A stretch of DNA of 64,000 nucleotides from Polytrichum commune (taxonomy: Eukaryota; Streptophyta; Polytrichopsida; Polytrichales; Polytrichaceae): the NCBI GenBank assembly GCA_950295325.1, contig OX485808.1, positions 10,666,501-10,730,500 of the forward strand, in the 5' to 3' direction. The translations under genes and the position numbers were made by a program. Position 1 is the stretch's first letter, and every line of letters starts with the position of its first letter. The notes under the pieces are model-generated. The model saw only the letters and a program-made list of their open reading frames with translations, was not told the DNA's origin and ran no database searches. Below are positions 36,593 through 49,111 of this stretch, in pieces.

Positions 36593-38153
36593 AGGGCCGC
36601 TTTACACTACGGTGGAGAAGTGCACCGGTAACTTTCGCCCAAGACATGGTTGTTTGAGGCGAGGGATGGTATGCTGGAGAAAATGAAAAGACAATAAAAT
36701 AATGCTTTAAGAAGTCTTGACCAGCCATAGTGTAACCACCTACAGGAGAAGTGTATTGGATAACTTCACCAAGAGGAGAAGTTCACCGGACTACTTCACA
36801 AAACCGTCAAAGCCGGCCATAGTAGAAACCTTACCCCCTAAATGACCATTGTATTGATATTTTAAATTTAAAAAATTTGATAAAATAAATTAAATGTATA
36901 TGGCAATGTTTTAGAACTTCTTTCATGACAATAATTTATTTGAAAATGTTCCACCTCTATAATACATCCAAATTAAGGTAAATAAGTAGGTAACATTATC
37001 TTCTTATTGATTTTTAAAGAAATAACATGTTGGTATAGTCCAACCTCGTTAATACGACACCCTCAATATTACGACACATTTTTAGAGAACTCTTTATGTT
37101 TTGGTATATATCCAAAAGTTAGATGACAATTTAGATAAGATGACAATTGCTAACTTGGGTAGGCAACACCAAAGATCTTTGGACTCTTATTTTAAGAGTT
37201 CTTGAGAATATTTGTAATTGTTTGGAGTTATAAGTTATTATTTCATACCATCTATACTGCTTAAACTTGTTGTATATATTTTTAGGCTCGTATTACTTAT
37301 GTTTTCATATTCCCTCAATAGTATGACAACTTTATGTCATTTGTCATAGTAATGAGAAGACGACACCTCGATAATACGACTTTTGTATTTCCCAAAAATG
37401 TCATACCAAAGAGGGAGAACAATAGTTCAAAGATTTCTCAAGGGGCGATCACACCCCCTTACGTTTCATAAACCACGTGTGATAAAAGTTTGCTACCCTA
37501 TATTATATGCCATATATAATTTTGAAAATTATGATATTTTTTCTACATATGCATAACCATTGATAATATCTTTTTTATATTTTTTTGAAATTTGTGAGCA
37601 TCTTAATTTTTGTAGTAATTGTTTTAGTTCAATTTTGCGTCATTCTGGTTAGAAACGGTATGTTTTATAAAATCTATCAAAAAAATCATCACATTTGGTT
37701 ATTATTTTTTACTATGTAATAGATATTGTGTATATCTACTCATGAAAAACAATTGATAAAATTTTGACCCATTTTGGTGACGCTTTATGTAGAAAGTAGA
37801 TTTTATTTATCGCATGTGGTGTTCAACTTGACAATGGAGTGCACCCCCCCGAGAGATTTCTTTAAGGAAGAAATATTTTATTGAAGTTGGAGTTCTCCGG
37901 AGGCCAAGTTTGTTGTCCGAGGCTTTGAGGTTGCCCAAGAAACTTGACCTCCAGAGAACTCCCCTTGGAAAAAGTGTCGCCACGTTGCCAACCATGTCAT
38001 TTATTCATCCATGTACAAAGTTCTCCACCAAAGGACTCTTGCCCATAGTGTAACCCACCACTAGACAAGAGTGTCACTCTCGGCCAATCAAATTTCAGAA
38101 TTCCCCTAGAATTTTTGACTGGAGGACTTCTCCACCGTATTGTAAAGCGGCCC
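36593..38153. mobile_element. PIF/Harbinger-like TIR element of 1.56 kb, non-autonomous
   Basis: Left end GGGCCGCTTTACACTACGG and right end, read in reverse complement, GGGCCGCTTTACAATACGG; the inverted repeats continue through GTGGAGAAGT, about 27 of 28 bases matching. Both ends are flanked by TTA (36590-36592 and 38154-38156), a 3-bp target duplication typical of the PIF/Harbinger superfamily. The interior is AT-rich with no transposase frame. It sits about 100 bp upstream of the TrpRS start codon. Confidence 0.8.
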
Positions 38154-38639
38154 TTATTAGTATTTTTCACTCTGCAGTGGCAATGGCAATGGCAATGAAT
38201 GACTGCACTGCGGTTTACACCTATTACTGTGGGCTCGAAATTAGTGTGGGTAAGACATATCATGGCCCACAGTAATTTATTTATGTGTGGGTTGAAAGTC
38301 AGCGTGGCTTATAAATTTCAAAATACCAGTATTCAAATGTAAAATGATAAATTGATGTTTACCATATGTTGACATTTTTGGTGTTACATTGGCATTATAT
38401 TTCCAACCCATAGTAATTCATGTTTGAGTAATTAACATTGATTCTATATTTTAAATTTTGGTCAAATGATGTTGTGGGTTTTACAATGTCATGGGTCGAG
38501 AAAATGTACCTTGACCGAAATTATTCAGGCATGACAATGGTATAGTGGGTCACGGTAATAAGTGTGAAATGTATATTTTTTTATCAATAAAGTACAACAA
38601 TTTTTTTTATAAAAAATACACATAACAGTATGACATAAC

Positions 38640-38960
38640 CTCTAAAAACCAAGTAATGGATGTGAGGAGCCCTAATCATCAACTATAGTAGACACCCAAT
38701 ACCTACCTTTATCGCAACCGCATATGCTTGGCATGTTGGTTGCGTGCTACAAATCATGACATGGCTTCTCACATCCATTACTAGACATTGTGCTCAACCA
38801 CGGCAGGGTCATCGATTATACATGATAATGGTGCCTCCTCGTCTCCAATCAACAATACACACATCAACAAATTCTCTTGCCCTGACCACTATAAACCATG
38901 CAATGGATGTGAGCATTGTCAACTACGGCGGGCACCCAATACTTATTATTTCACTACTAT
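38640..38960. repeat. Dispersed family E units
   Basis: Carries GGCAGGGTCATCGATTATAC, ATGATAATG, GCCTCCTCGTCTCCAATCAA and CTGACCACTA. The same unit is at about 39615-39745 and three times in tandem in intron 1 of the sucrose-phosphatase gene. Confidence 0.7.
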
Positions 38961-38999
38961 TGCTTAGTGTGTTGGCCACTTAGAGTAGATGTGCCTAAT

Positions 39000-39620
39000 T
39001 TGGTTACTTATCTTAATTGGACACTTGTCTTTGAGTGATATGTGGTTTGGTGTGGTTCCAATAATAGATACCAAAACAACATGTCTTTAAAATGAGGTTG
39101 GAACTAGGATTTAAGTATATTTGGATTTTAACATGAATTTTGGACAATTCCAACCGCCAATATGACGTACACTAGATTGCAAAACTACACAAATTTGGTG
39201 GTTAGTAAGCATGGAATACAAACATTCAAGGTTGTGAATGATGTCTTATTGCTTTTGGTGTTGTCGTTTGATGTTTTGTCCCCACAAGTGCACATCCCTT
39301 GATATTTTTGGCCAAGCGGTTTGTCCAAATGTACTTAAATGTCAGTTTTTGACTACGTCCTCATAATATGATAACCATTCCAGGTTCAAAAGTCAACACG
39401 ATTGGGGGGGGGGGGGGCTAAATGACCAATTAATAAGCACGAGATTTTTCACTTCGAGAATAAGTATTCATATGAGCTCCAAAAAATCATGAAGAAAGTG
39501 GTTGTGGCCTTGTTTTGGATTTGCCAACCATCATGTATTGATCACATGTTTCATATCCTAAGAGAACCAAGCTAGACAAAAAGAAGTAATCATTTAAGAC
39601 CCATCTACCTTATTGAAAAC
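39000..39620 (+). mobile_element. Family A element, split by about 240 bp of other sequence
   Basis: The 5' half (about 39000-39110, with TGTGGTTTGGTGTGG) and the 3' half (about 39360-39620, with GATAACCATTCCAGG, ATGAGCTCC and GACCCATCTACCTT) are separated by unrelated DNA, suggesting a nested insertion. A run of 14 G (39404-39417) replaces the ATTGGG-GGGACC phrase of other copies. Confidence 0.6.
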
Positions 39621-39741
39621 CATGACTAGGCTTCTCACATCCATTACCAGATGCAGTCGCCATCAATTACACATGATAGTGTGCCTCTTCATCTCCAATC
39701 AAGAATACACACGTCAACAAAAATCTCTTGGCTCGACCACT

Positions 39742-40066
39742 ACACTAAATAGTCCTCAAATTGTGGGCCACAATAATATATTAGAACCCACACTAACTCT
39801 CATAGTGAAAATTAATGTAAGACCCAATTAAGTCTCTAGTAGTAAAATAGTGTGGGTCGCACCAATTATTTTTCTTAAAAATTAATGAGGGTGATTATTT
39901 TATTTTGCGCTACTTTTGTCCTATAAATAATATTTAATGTGTTGGTCAGAAGTCTTCATGAAGACTAGGGGGGAAGATCTACATTAATTCCACCTTGAGT
40001 AGAAAAATTAGTGTGGCCCACGCTAATTATTTCCAATCACACTAATACAGTAGGACTATTTAGTGT
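39742..40066. mobile_element. Short TIR element (MITE) upstream of the glycine-rich gene
   Basis: Begins ACACTAAATAGTCCT and ends AGGACTATTTAGTGT, a perfect 15-bp inverted repeat. It is 325 bp with no ORF. The interior contains GTGTGGGTCGC-type phrases also seen near 38225-38330. Confidence 0.7.
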
Positions 40067-40556
40067 GCTAATGAGACGACAAACGAGACCCGGCGCTTCT
40101 CCTGGTCAATAGAAACAGCATCCACCCGCAGATGCGTCACCCATGTCTTCACGTCCTTTTCCTACTTGTGTCTCGTCTCCGAGTCGAGAGCCTTGAAGTT
40201 GTTTTGGGTCGCAGAAGGAAGTATTCGTGATCACAAGAATTCGAGTTCCGAACTTGAAATTTTGCAACTCAACTGAAGTTACCTCCTGCATTACAGAACT
40301 CTCTTGCAAGGAGTACTTGAAGCAATTGCTATGGGGGTGTCTCTCTTCAACGGCCGAGGGGTGGGCTTTGGTACTACTGACTGTACTCCCCCTGGCCTGT
40401 GTGAATTGCTACCAAGTTTTAGCTCTCTCACTTCTTGGACCACAGCCTCTTTTAATTCTTGTTGTGAAAAATTCTGGGTGTTTGTAATAACCTTCATTGT
40501 GGGGGTTTTCACACTTCTGAATCACATTTCTGAAAATTGAAGGATCTGTGGGTTTC

Positions 40557-41737
40557 ATGGCAGGGTTTGGCATTGGGTGCGGATTTGGAGTTGGCTGGGG
40601 TTTCGGAGGTACAAATTCCTATTTACCATGTCTCCAAATTTCCAGTACTTTGTCAATGGTGAATGCTTGTCATGTGTCTTCAAAATCTCAATGCCTTCAT
40701 GGTTGAGGTCATCTGTAAGGCAGATGGTGCTAAGACCGTCACTTTTTAAGAACTCAGTGAATCTACTACGATCATTAGAGTTTTAGATGTTTCTAAGTGC
40801 TTGCAATCGACAGGGGATTCCGACGCACCAAATCATGACGTATTTGAATTCCATATGCGAAAGTTAGAAGGGTCCAAAGTTTTATTGGTAGATGACCTAA
40901 AATCGTCAACACGGGAGGGAGCCTGATGTTAAGGGAGCCTGACGTTAAGGTGGTGGACATTCTCAGAATCCGTGAATATAGTTATAGTGCAAGATTTGAG
41001 GGTGTTGTTCACAAATACCTCCTCATCCAATGAGTCTTGCATTCTCTTCGTCATTTTTTTTTTCCATTTTTTTTTATCATGTATCCTGCTGGCGTAATGT
41101 CCCCCTCGCAAGACTATTATTCCTTGTTAAATTTTTTTGACAACAATGAATGTGAGACTGTGGAGGACCCTAATCTAAGTGTGACATGCCCTAAGAATGT
41201 AGGAAATGCCTATTGCAACCTAATTTCGGGATTGTTGTGCAGGTGCGCCGCTACAAACTTTGGGCCTTGGTGTAGGTGAGGATTCGAATCCTTATCGTGT
41301 CAAAAAGAATTAGTTCTTATATTGTCATCCATATCACATTGATATCGTTGCACTAAATTTTGAACCATTAAATGTACATACTAAGTTCAAAGAGAAGCAG
41401 TATTTGAGTTACTGCATTCTTCAAAAAGGAGTATAGACATTGATAACGTTCTCTTGGCGTGTATAATAATTAGGAATTGCTCAATGTTTTTACATTTTTA
41501 GGTGATTTGTGAACAAGAAATACTTCAGTTTTCATCACAAATTGTTGTTGTGTGGTTGTTGTTACAGGTGGAGGATGTGGAATAGGGCTAGGGTTAGGCT
41601 GGGGCTTTGGCGCCGCCTATGGAACAAAGTACTTGGACTCGAAGCTGAAGTTTGAGGGCATTGACTTTGATAAATTGAAGGCAGAACACGAGGATCAGAA
41701 AAGGTTAGAAGATTCAAGTGCTCAGAAACTAGATTAA
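40557..41737 (+). CDS. Small glycine-rich protein with GWGFG repeats
   Basis: Three exons join in frame: 40557-40608, 41243-41275 (a 33-nt micro-exon) and 41568-41737, giving 84 residues. The N-terminal half is built of glycine and hydrophobic residues ([14 protein letters not shown], then [15 protein letters not shown]), suggesting membrane-inserting glycine-zipper helices. The C-terminal half is charged ([14 protein letters not shown]). This resembles a small conserved plant protein of unknown function, but I cannot name the family. The start is uncertain: ATG 40557 has good context, but a 5' exon upstream (40100-40540) cannot be excluded. Splice frame and the repeated GWGFG motif support the model. 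Confidence 0.65.
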
Positions 41738-43615
41738 TACCCCTAACAGCTCATCAATGATAACTTGGTTCATTACTTTGAGTTGGAGTTGAGAGAGTAG
41801 GGTGTACAAAGAGCTGAATTTATGGGTCACTCCACTTCAATTTTGAATAAAGTAGAGGCTACCACAGTGGCAGAATCTTCAGTGAAACTGTGAACTATGG
41901 TTTTTATGAACTAAAGGACATCATAGTTTGAGTGATTGGGTTTAGCAGGATGAAATTTTTTTTTGGGTGGGAGGTTTCTACCTATGCTTTAACTAAGTCC
42001 TGATGTCAAGGTTGGATGTTAACCAGACTAATAGTAATCAGACAGATGAATCTAATCTGTGCAGAGAAGATTGGAGCACAATCTCTTTTCAAATACCTGA
42101 GTAACAAATAGAAGTGATCTATAAAAGAGAGACACCTCCGATGAACAAAGCACCTGAAGAATTCCTCATCAATGGATCCCTTCGTCCTTGTCAGGACTGT
42201 GAGGTGGTTACCATCTTCCTATACCATCTGATGAGTAATTTCCATGAAGAAATTTACAGCCATAACTGATGCTTCACATATGTGGGGTCTAGTGTTAAAG
42301 TGTCATTTCCTCATAAATCATTTCCTGATGTGCTTTATGAAGAGAGTGTGATTGGTTCTTAACAATGATATAAGGTTTGAATTTGCCAACGAGGTGCTGT
42401 TGAAATATGGTTGGATTAGTTGTTTAGTCATTTCTTTCACCAGATTACGGTTTAGTTTTAGGCTTCTTGTTCTCCTAAAAACCTTTATGGATGATGACAT
42501 TGAGGACAATCGTAACTATTTCCTTAACAAAACCCTACCTAATGTAGATGGGTCTTAAATGTTTACTTTTGTCTTACTAGCCTACTCCCAAGATATAAAA
42601 CACATGATTAGAATGAGATGCTTAGCAAATCTAAATCGAGGCTCTAGCAACATTCCTCATATTTTTTGAAACTCTTATGAAACTCTTATTCAATGTCAAA
42701 ATGACAATCCTCGTACTCATGAAATGGTCATATAGGCCCTCCCAATTATGTTGAATATTGAGCTCGTAGTCCAATCTCGATTGAACAAATGTCTTCTTGA
42801 TGACCTTTCTTGGATGCACAATTATCACATATCACTAAAATATAGGTGTCTAATCAAGAGAATTGATTGAATTAATCACATCTACCTTGGTCTATAGAAC
42901 GAAGAGCATACATCAACCATGCCATATTTCAACATGATCCTAGTTCATACACAAAACTACTGTATATACCATAACATTATTAAGCAGTGTGTGTTCATTC
43001 TTGTGGCCCCGAGAAATGTAACCATGGGATGCTGGCCGCAGCTAGATTGAATCTGCAGACTGAGATGGTCAATCTAGGAACATGGCCATATAAAGAAAAG
43101 GGCATACGAGTTCTTGTACTGCTCCTACGCAAGTTATAAACATGGAATATTTATCACAGGGATGTAAATATCCAGATCCAAATGGATCACACTGGTACCT
43201 ATCCTGGTTGCCTGTCTACAAGAAACTTTGTAATTGCAGGAGCATTCCAAAGTTTTGCGATGTAAGTAGTACTCAATTTATTACAGCTTCCTCGATGTTT
43301 CATGAGCTCGAATCCACTCAACACCATTTGGTGTCCCACTCTGTGTACACAATCAAATCAAATACCTTTGCTTGTCAGTTCTAGCAAACCTTTTTGGCAG
43401 CAGACTCCCCTTTATAACACACCATGACCCCAACAAACCACTACCAACCAAACTATAAGCGTCATTATTAGATACATAGATTGACGATATACTTCAATGA
43501 ATACATACACTGAAGAGGAGGCCACATTCATTCAAAAACGCCGGTTTTGAAACGGAGATAGGTGGGTCAAGACTAAACTTCTCAAGTTTTAGGTTCATGT
43601 CAAGGCTAAATTTTT
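41738..43615. other. Intergenic region
   Basis: No gene is seen. A minus-strand family A copy spans about 42550-42890 (GGTCATATAGGCCC, GTAGTCCAATCTC, ATATAGGTGTC, ending ACATCTACCTTGG). The rest shows nothing recognisable. Confidence 0.5.
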
Positions 43616-46600
43616 TTACCTTGGTCCACTGAACTCCATTTCGAACCTGGTGTCTTTGAACATGTGTGGCCTCCACATGAGATTCTGTTATCCTTACAGC
43701 TGACTAATTGAAGGAAGTACTAGAGGAAGAAAATGAATGGCAACCAGAAGGGAGTAAATCATGAAGGAAAGAAGAAGATAAGAAAAAGAACACCAAAAGG
43801 GTAAGAGATTCAGTATTGACCACCTAGCAATATGACACTAGATTTTCACGTAATTTTTAGGCTTGATAGATTATGTACCTTCTCCTGGAATATAGCAGTA
43901 GCGAAGTAGCCCTTTCGCTCCACCCCTTGAGAACAATATACACAAGCATATGGAAAGTCATTCATTTGAGCTGACTTGGCGACCTATCAATGGACTGAAA
44001 AAGAGAGTACAGTAATTACAAAGAACTAACGCTCAATAGCATGACCAGAAACTCTATCAAAGATTACATTAACGATCAGGTGTAAGAGTGCTTTCTCACA
44101 CATTTATGACACCAGGTGTTTGGATGGAGAAGGTTCAAGGTGCTTTATATGCGTTGACCTTAACCCCCAAGTGTCTGAGGCCCAATCTGGGCACCTCCAT
44201 GCATAAAAACATGTGTGTGAGCTGCATACTTATTAAGCTTCTGGGGTTAAAAGTGACCCTTTCTAAAATTAACTCATTCTTCAAGTGCACATTTCCAATT
44301 GGTTAAATATACTGTTACTGTTGAAAATTTAGGTTCAAATACACATCCTGGGCGCCCCTTGATACGAATACATAATAATTATTTTGATCTTCAACGTCAA
44401 ATATGAGAATATTTTTTATTTTCTCCTTGATATTAAATAATTTACTAAATAAAGTTTCAAACCTATGAATCTTTAAGACTTGGTGAGGCTTATAAAAACT
44501 GTGTATACAGGTCATATATTAAGCCCCTTGGTCCTTTAAGGGTTGATCCTATTCAAGCTTCACAGATCAGAACTTCCAAGCTCAAGTTGTTTTGAAATCA
44601 GGCAAAGTTTACATATCAAATATACAAAGATGCTTAATTGATTCAATCTCCGTAAAGCTTGTACTAAGGAAAGCTGGCAACAAATATTCATGTCAAGAAG
44701 CTCCTCTCACAGTCAAGCCTTTCAGAAATTCAAACATGGTATAGGAAAAGGGAAATACCCTTTGATATCTGCCATGAATGCCAGGTAACCATGAAGAATC
44801 CGTCTCCAAGCTTTTGCTCTTTAATGCAATCTATCCATGCTCGAAACTTGCTATCTTTTGTGAGGCCATGTTTTGAACGAGCAGAGCTGACATGGTCAAA
44901 GAGGTTTTGCTCCACTCCCCAGGGATACACCATAGTAGCTCCTGGGGCCTGAGGCGAGACACACACACCATGAGTAGAATAGCAAACATCACATAGATGT
45001 GATAAATCCCAACTTACAGGAAGGAGAAGTTTGAAGGTGCATTTACATATAACAACCGCGGTGGTTGGGTTGGGGTTTAGACCCACCTTCAACGACGACT
45101 ACAATTTTTTCGTTTCCAAAGAACTCTTGTAGTTGCAGCGCGGATTTTACCTCAATGATTGTCCCTTCTGTTGGTGCAATCCTTGAAGTGGAGCAAACAA
45201 TTTATGGATTCTAGTAGAAAAAGTTTGTCTAAGAGTGATTGCCCCCCTACAAGTCCTCTTCCATGCTTTGGCCTTGAAGCTTTCTCTAGTGCAACGTAGT
45301 AACTACAATCAGAATGGAACCAAAGAAAGTAATCTACAACTATCGCAACTACTCCCAACAACTACACCTTGTATTAAAGTTAATTGTGGTTGTGGTTGCG
45401 GTTGTCATCAATGCACCTTCTTATCCCTTCTTATCCCTATAATATAAAGAAAAAAGAGTAAACTACAACCACCAATCACCAAGACGGTGGTTGTGTGTAA
45501 ATGCACCTATAGGAATGTCCAGTGTTTGAAGTAAGAGAATTGAACACTTACAAGCACACTAGTTAATCGCTGGAACACTTCATCATTATTGGGAACTTCA
45601 CCATTCATCCATTTCTCAAAAAGCGTGTTGAACTCCACAACCTCCCTCTGAGCAAACCCGGAAGCTGATGCCTGACCGTTCTCCACAGCTTTAACTGTAG
45701 GCAGAATTCCATCCAGTCCTATTCTGTCACTAGGTGACAAGTGTGGACCTAGTGAAAATTTCTGGATAGCCTCAACTATTCCACCCGCACATCGTTCTGT
45801 TGCCTGTAGCAGGCTGTCATTTGATTTGCCATTTTTTTCATACCAATGTACCAACTCTTCCATGGCTCCTCCAACCTACAACAAGGCCACAAAGTGCAAA
45901 AATCAACCACCAGAGTATCAATGGAACTCATTACATACAAGGATGCAGTTCTTTAAAATTTGAAGTAGCATTCTTAAGCATGTGTAAGGACATTCTCTTT
46001 CTATTCTAGGTTCAAGAATGAACCTGACGAATCAAGGTCTTTGATTACATGCATGAATGCCAAGCATACTCAAGTGGCAAGCTCTTCTTCATCCACACCT
46101 CATTGTTACCTATCTTCGGACAAAGCCTTCTCCCATCTACCAAAATTTAACTTAAAGACCTTGCTAAAAAAATCTCACTGAGTGTATACTCTCCAAGATG
46201 CTTATCTAGGGAAAGCACCCATTACACCACTTAAGATGATATAGAGGTGCATACATTTCAAATCTTGAAATGTACAACGACTTCATGTAACAACATACAT
46301 AGAGATCTACCCAGTTGGAGAAGTTGAAACTTACAATGACACCATTTACGTCTTCAACCTCAAAAAGCTCTATATCATTCCCTGAGTCTCCGCATACCAA
46401 GGTGTTCTGTGGTGCCCCACCCCTGGATTTCAACTTGCGTAGGAGAAATGCTAGAGCCTCCCCTTTGCCAGCCCCTTGTGGCAACACATCAAGGTCGAGA
46501 CCATGACTGAATATAATCTTTACTTTCAACTGCTTTCAACAAAGGACATTCATCAGGGTAGTGATTATATCATTGATATTGGAAAATTAATCCCTTGAAG

Positions 46601-49060
46601 TGGACCATTACATAAGAACTGTGTACCAAAAAACTTCATTCCCCGCCTCAATAGGCAAATTACAACAGCATCCCATTACACATCTTCCTTTTCAAGGAGC
46701 TGACATGAATGAGCTTAAATGGTTTGGAGATTCTCTGACTTTACTTCATTGCATTAAGCTCATCACAGCTGGGTTGACTGGTAGAAGATAACCTTATCTA
46801 TTATTCTGGAAAACAGAAAGCTAAAACCAAGTGAAGATACCAAACAAACGTATCAAGGCTTGTGGAGACCAGAATTAAAAGCCACACTAAGACCAAATTG
46901 ATGCACAATGTATCTACTATATGTCAGCCCTGACGTAGATATCAAAATGACCCTTCTTGACCCATTGTAGCAAAGTGGATTAAGTACCCCGTGATCTTTC
47001 AATCGCGATGAAAGTGTGTCGATAATTCGAGGTGCATCCATTTTGTCAATCTGGCAGCTTACCTTGTGAGGCCTTATTTCGGATTCATCCTGTCATGCAG
47101 CCATATTTTATGAGCATCAACAACAAGATCATTGGAGGGGTGTTCCTACTAAAAGGTTTGAGAAATAATAGGTTTTTCACTTGCAGATACCCAGATCTTT
47201 TGCCTAAATTCATATAGGAGGAGGGATGGGAAATGTCAATAATTTGGGTAACCTCACACATCAGTACGAGACAGAGACTGGAGGATTTTGCCAAAAAAAT
47301 CCACAGAGTTGCATATCAAATACCTGCAGGCGGAGATTCAGCCGATTGACCTCCTCAAGAACCACAGCCTGGTTCCATCCATCATCCAGAAAGCTCTCCC
47401 AATCCTGATCTGGCAACATCGACTCTCCATACCGGATTTCAGTGCCGACCGAAAAGATTCCTATGTTTGGTGTAAGAAGGGGAGCCTGGCTGCGCAGCTC
47501 CTTGTATTTTGCAACTGAGCGACCCGTGGAGAAAACCAGAGTGGAGTTGTGTGCATACTCGGATGCCCACAGATTGTTGAATCGAAGAAGTGCTGCATGA
47601 GATTGATCGGTGTGATCCACCTGACACGACCTGAGAGTGAAATTTAGTCTTCTTAGGTTGCACTGCAAACTACATAGTGGTCAAGAAATGGCAGGGTCAT
47701 CAATTACAGATGATAATGAGCCTCCTCGTAGCCAATCAAGAATAGAGACGTCAGCAAAATGTCTTAGTCTGACCATTACAAACTCATAAATAAGTTTGAG
47801 GAGCCTTACCACGGGTTGTAGTAGGTGCGCAACATACTGTAATGGCAGGGCCATCAATTACGGAAGATAAAATGCCTCCTCATAGCCACTCAAGCATAGA
47901 CACGTCAACAAAATGCCTTAGCATGACCACTACGAACTCAGTTTTGGGTGCAAGGAACCCTGCCACGGGTTATAGTAGGCATCCAACCTACCTCAACGTA
48001 CAGGCCCTGACAATGTCATCAAATACAGATGATAATGTGCCTCATCATCACTGTTCAAGAATAGACATTTCAGCAAAATGGCTCAGCCTGACTACAACAA
48101 GCCCTAGATTACACACTTGCAGCTCCTACCAACGCAATTCATGTCACAGATTCTCAAGATCAATTTCTGTGATGAATCGTATCCAGAAAAATGACCAACT
48201 ACATCACTACTCGAACCCAGTCTTTCTCAAATTTTCACAATTTCTTATCCTTATATTCATTTGCACAGTGCTTTCAGATCCACAATGATGGATACCGATT
48301 AGCCGCAGTCAAACCTTATGGAATCTGACATTTGGACAGCGAGGGACGAAATTTTTTTTTCCTTTAAAAACCTCGATTTCCTATCGAATATTGGCTAAGA
48401 TAAGCGGGTCTAATTCGGTTACTAATTTTCAAACAGAGACCTATACTTGAGTGGTGTATACTTAAGTGTGGATTTAAGAACGGACACCAACAGGACATTT
48501 ATTTAAAAGATATCGGACTCAGTGCTCAAAATATGTTGAACCATACTGAAGAGTCATCATAATTGAGGGGAATCTATACGATCGTTTAATGAGAAAGAGA
48601 ATCTTCACTCTGAAAATTACGAAGAAAATGCTTCCTGCACGATTTGAATTTGCCAATCATCTTGCAGTACTAATAGGCGTGTGAATTAGCTCTTTTAGAA
48701 GTAACATCACCATTAGGTTTTTTAGAAGAGAAAGGAAGGGCTCACCATGGTACAGTCCAGGTCCGACACAACCATGAGCCGAGGACGCTCCGAGGAAGTC
48801 ACCGTCGCAACATTCTCAGCCGTCCCTTGCTCCGTCTTCACCGTCGCCCTGGCACACACCAATGTGTTCGCAGACCTCGCATTCTTGGCGCCCTCTGCCG
48901 CAAGTCGGGTGAGGGGCGGCCTTCGTTGTGCGGCCAAAAGCAAAAGCGGCCCCCCGGGACACACAGTGCACCAAATTGGACGCCATTTTCGCCCGCCTGC
49001 GCACAATTTTGTGGCGAAGAGAGCAGAGGATACCAGGGGTGCATGTATAAGAGAAGCCAT
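43616..49060 (-). CDS. SPP: Sucrose-6-phosphate phosphatase with transit-peptide-like extension, eight exons
   Basis: HAD-superfamily phosphatase that converts sucrose-6-phosphate to sucrose, the last step of sucrose synthesis. Exons in transcript order: 49060-48746, 47620-47324, 47089-46988, 46529-46335, 45875-45552, 44948-44759, 43970-43879, 43684-43616. They join in frame to 527 residues; canonical plant SPP is about 420. Catalytic motifs are intact: DLDCT (100-104), FSTGR (135-139), GAGKG with Lys260, and GDSGND (285-290). The plant SPP C-terminal domain follows ([30 protein letters not shown]). The family normally begins a few residues before [10 protein letters not shown]. Here about 90 extra residues rich in Ala, Ser, Arg and Leu precede it ([19 protein letters not shown]), resembling a plastid transit peptide. 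An upstream in-frame ATG at 49111 would add 17 residues. The last exon ends earlier and differently from the usual tail. Confidence 0.9.
45036..45507. mobile_element. TIR element (MITE) in intron 5 of SPP
   Basis: Begins GGTGCATTTACATATAACAA and ends, in reverse complement, GGTGCATTTACACACAACCA; the inverted repeat is about 30 bp with mismatches. Length is 472 bp with no coding frame. Confidence 0.65.
47685..48110. repeat. Tandem family E units in intron 1 of SPP
   Basis: Three units of about 155-160 bp, starting near 47690 (GCAGGGTCATCAATTAC), 47844 (GCAGGGCCATCAATTAC) and 48005. Each has GATGATAATG or similar, CAAGAATAGA and GTCAGCAAAATG-like phrases. Confidence 0.8.
48445..48715 (+). mobile_element. 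Family A element in intron 1 of SPP
   Basis: Contains GTGTGGATTTAAGAACGGAC, GATATCGGACTCAGTGCTCA and GAGAATCTTCACTCTG. It lies on the strand opposite to the host gene and has lost clear ends. Confidence 0.65.
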
Positions 49061-49111
49061 GGCGCAATCTGTCCGCGAGAGAGTGAGAACTCGTATCGAC
49101 GTTCGAAGCAT

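Noticed and set aside
40106-40512. Minus-strand ORFs of 67 and 73 codons upstream of the glycine-rich gene
   Set aside because: They are in different frames, have no good splice link, and overlap the likely leader of the plus-strand gene. A real antisense gene cannot be fully excluded.
40557-41737. Identity as a cadmium-induced AS8-type protein
   Set aside because: The similarity is only a glycine/tryptophan-rich style; the motif order and charged tail do not clearly match, so no name is given.
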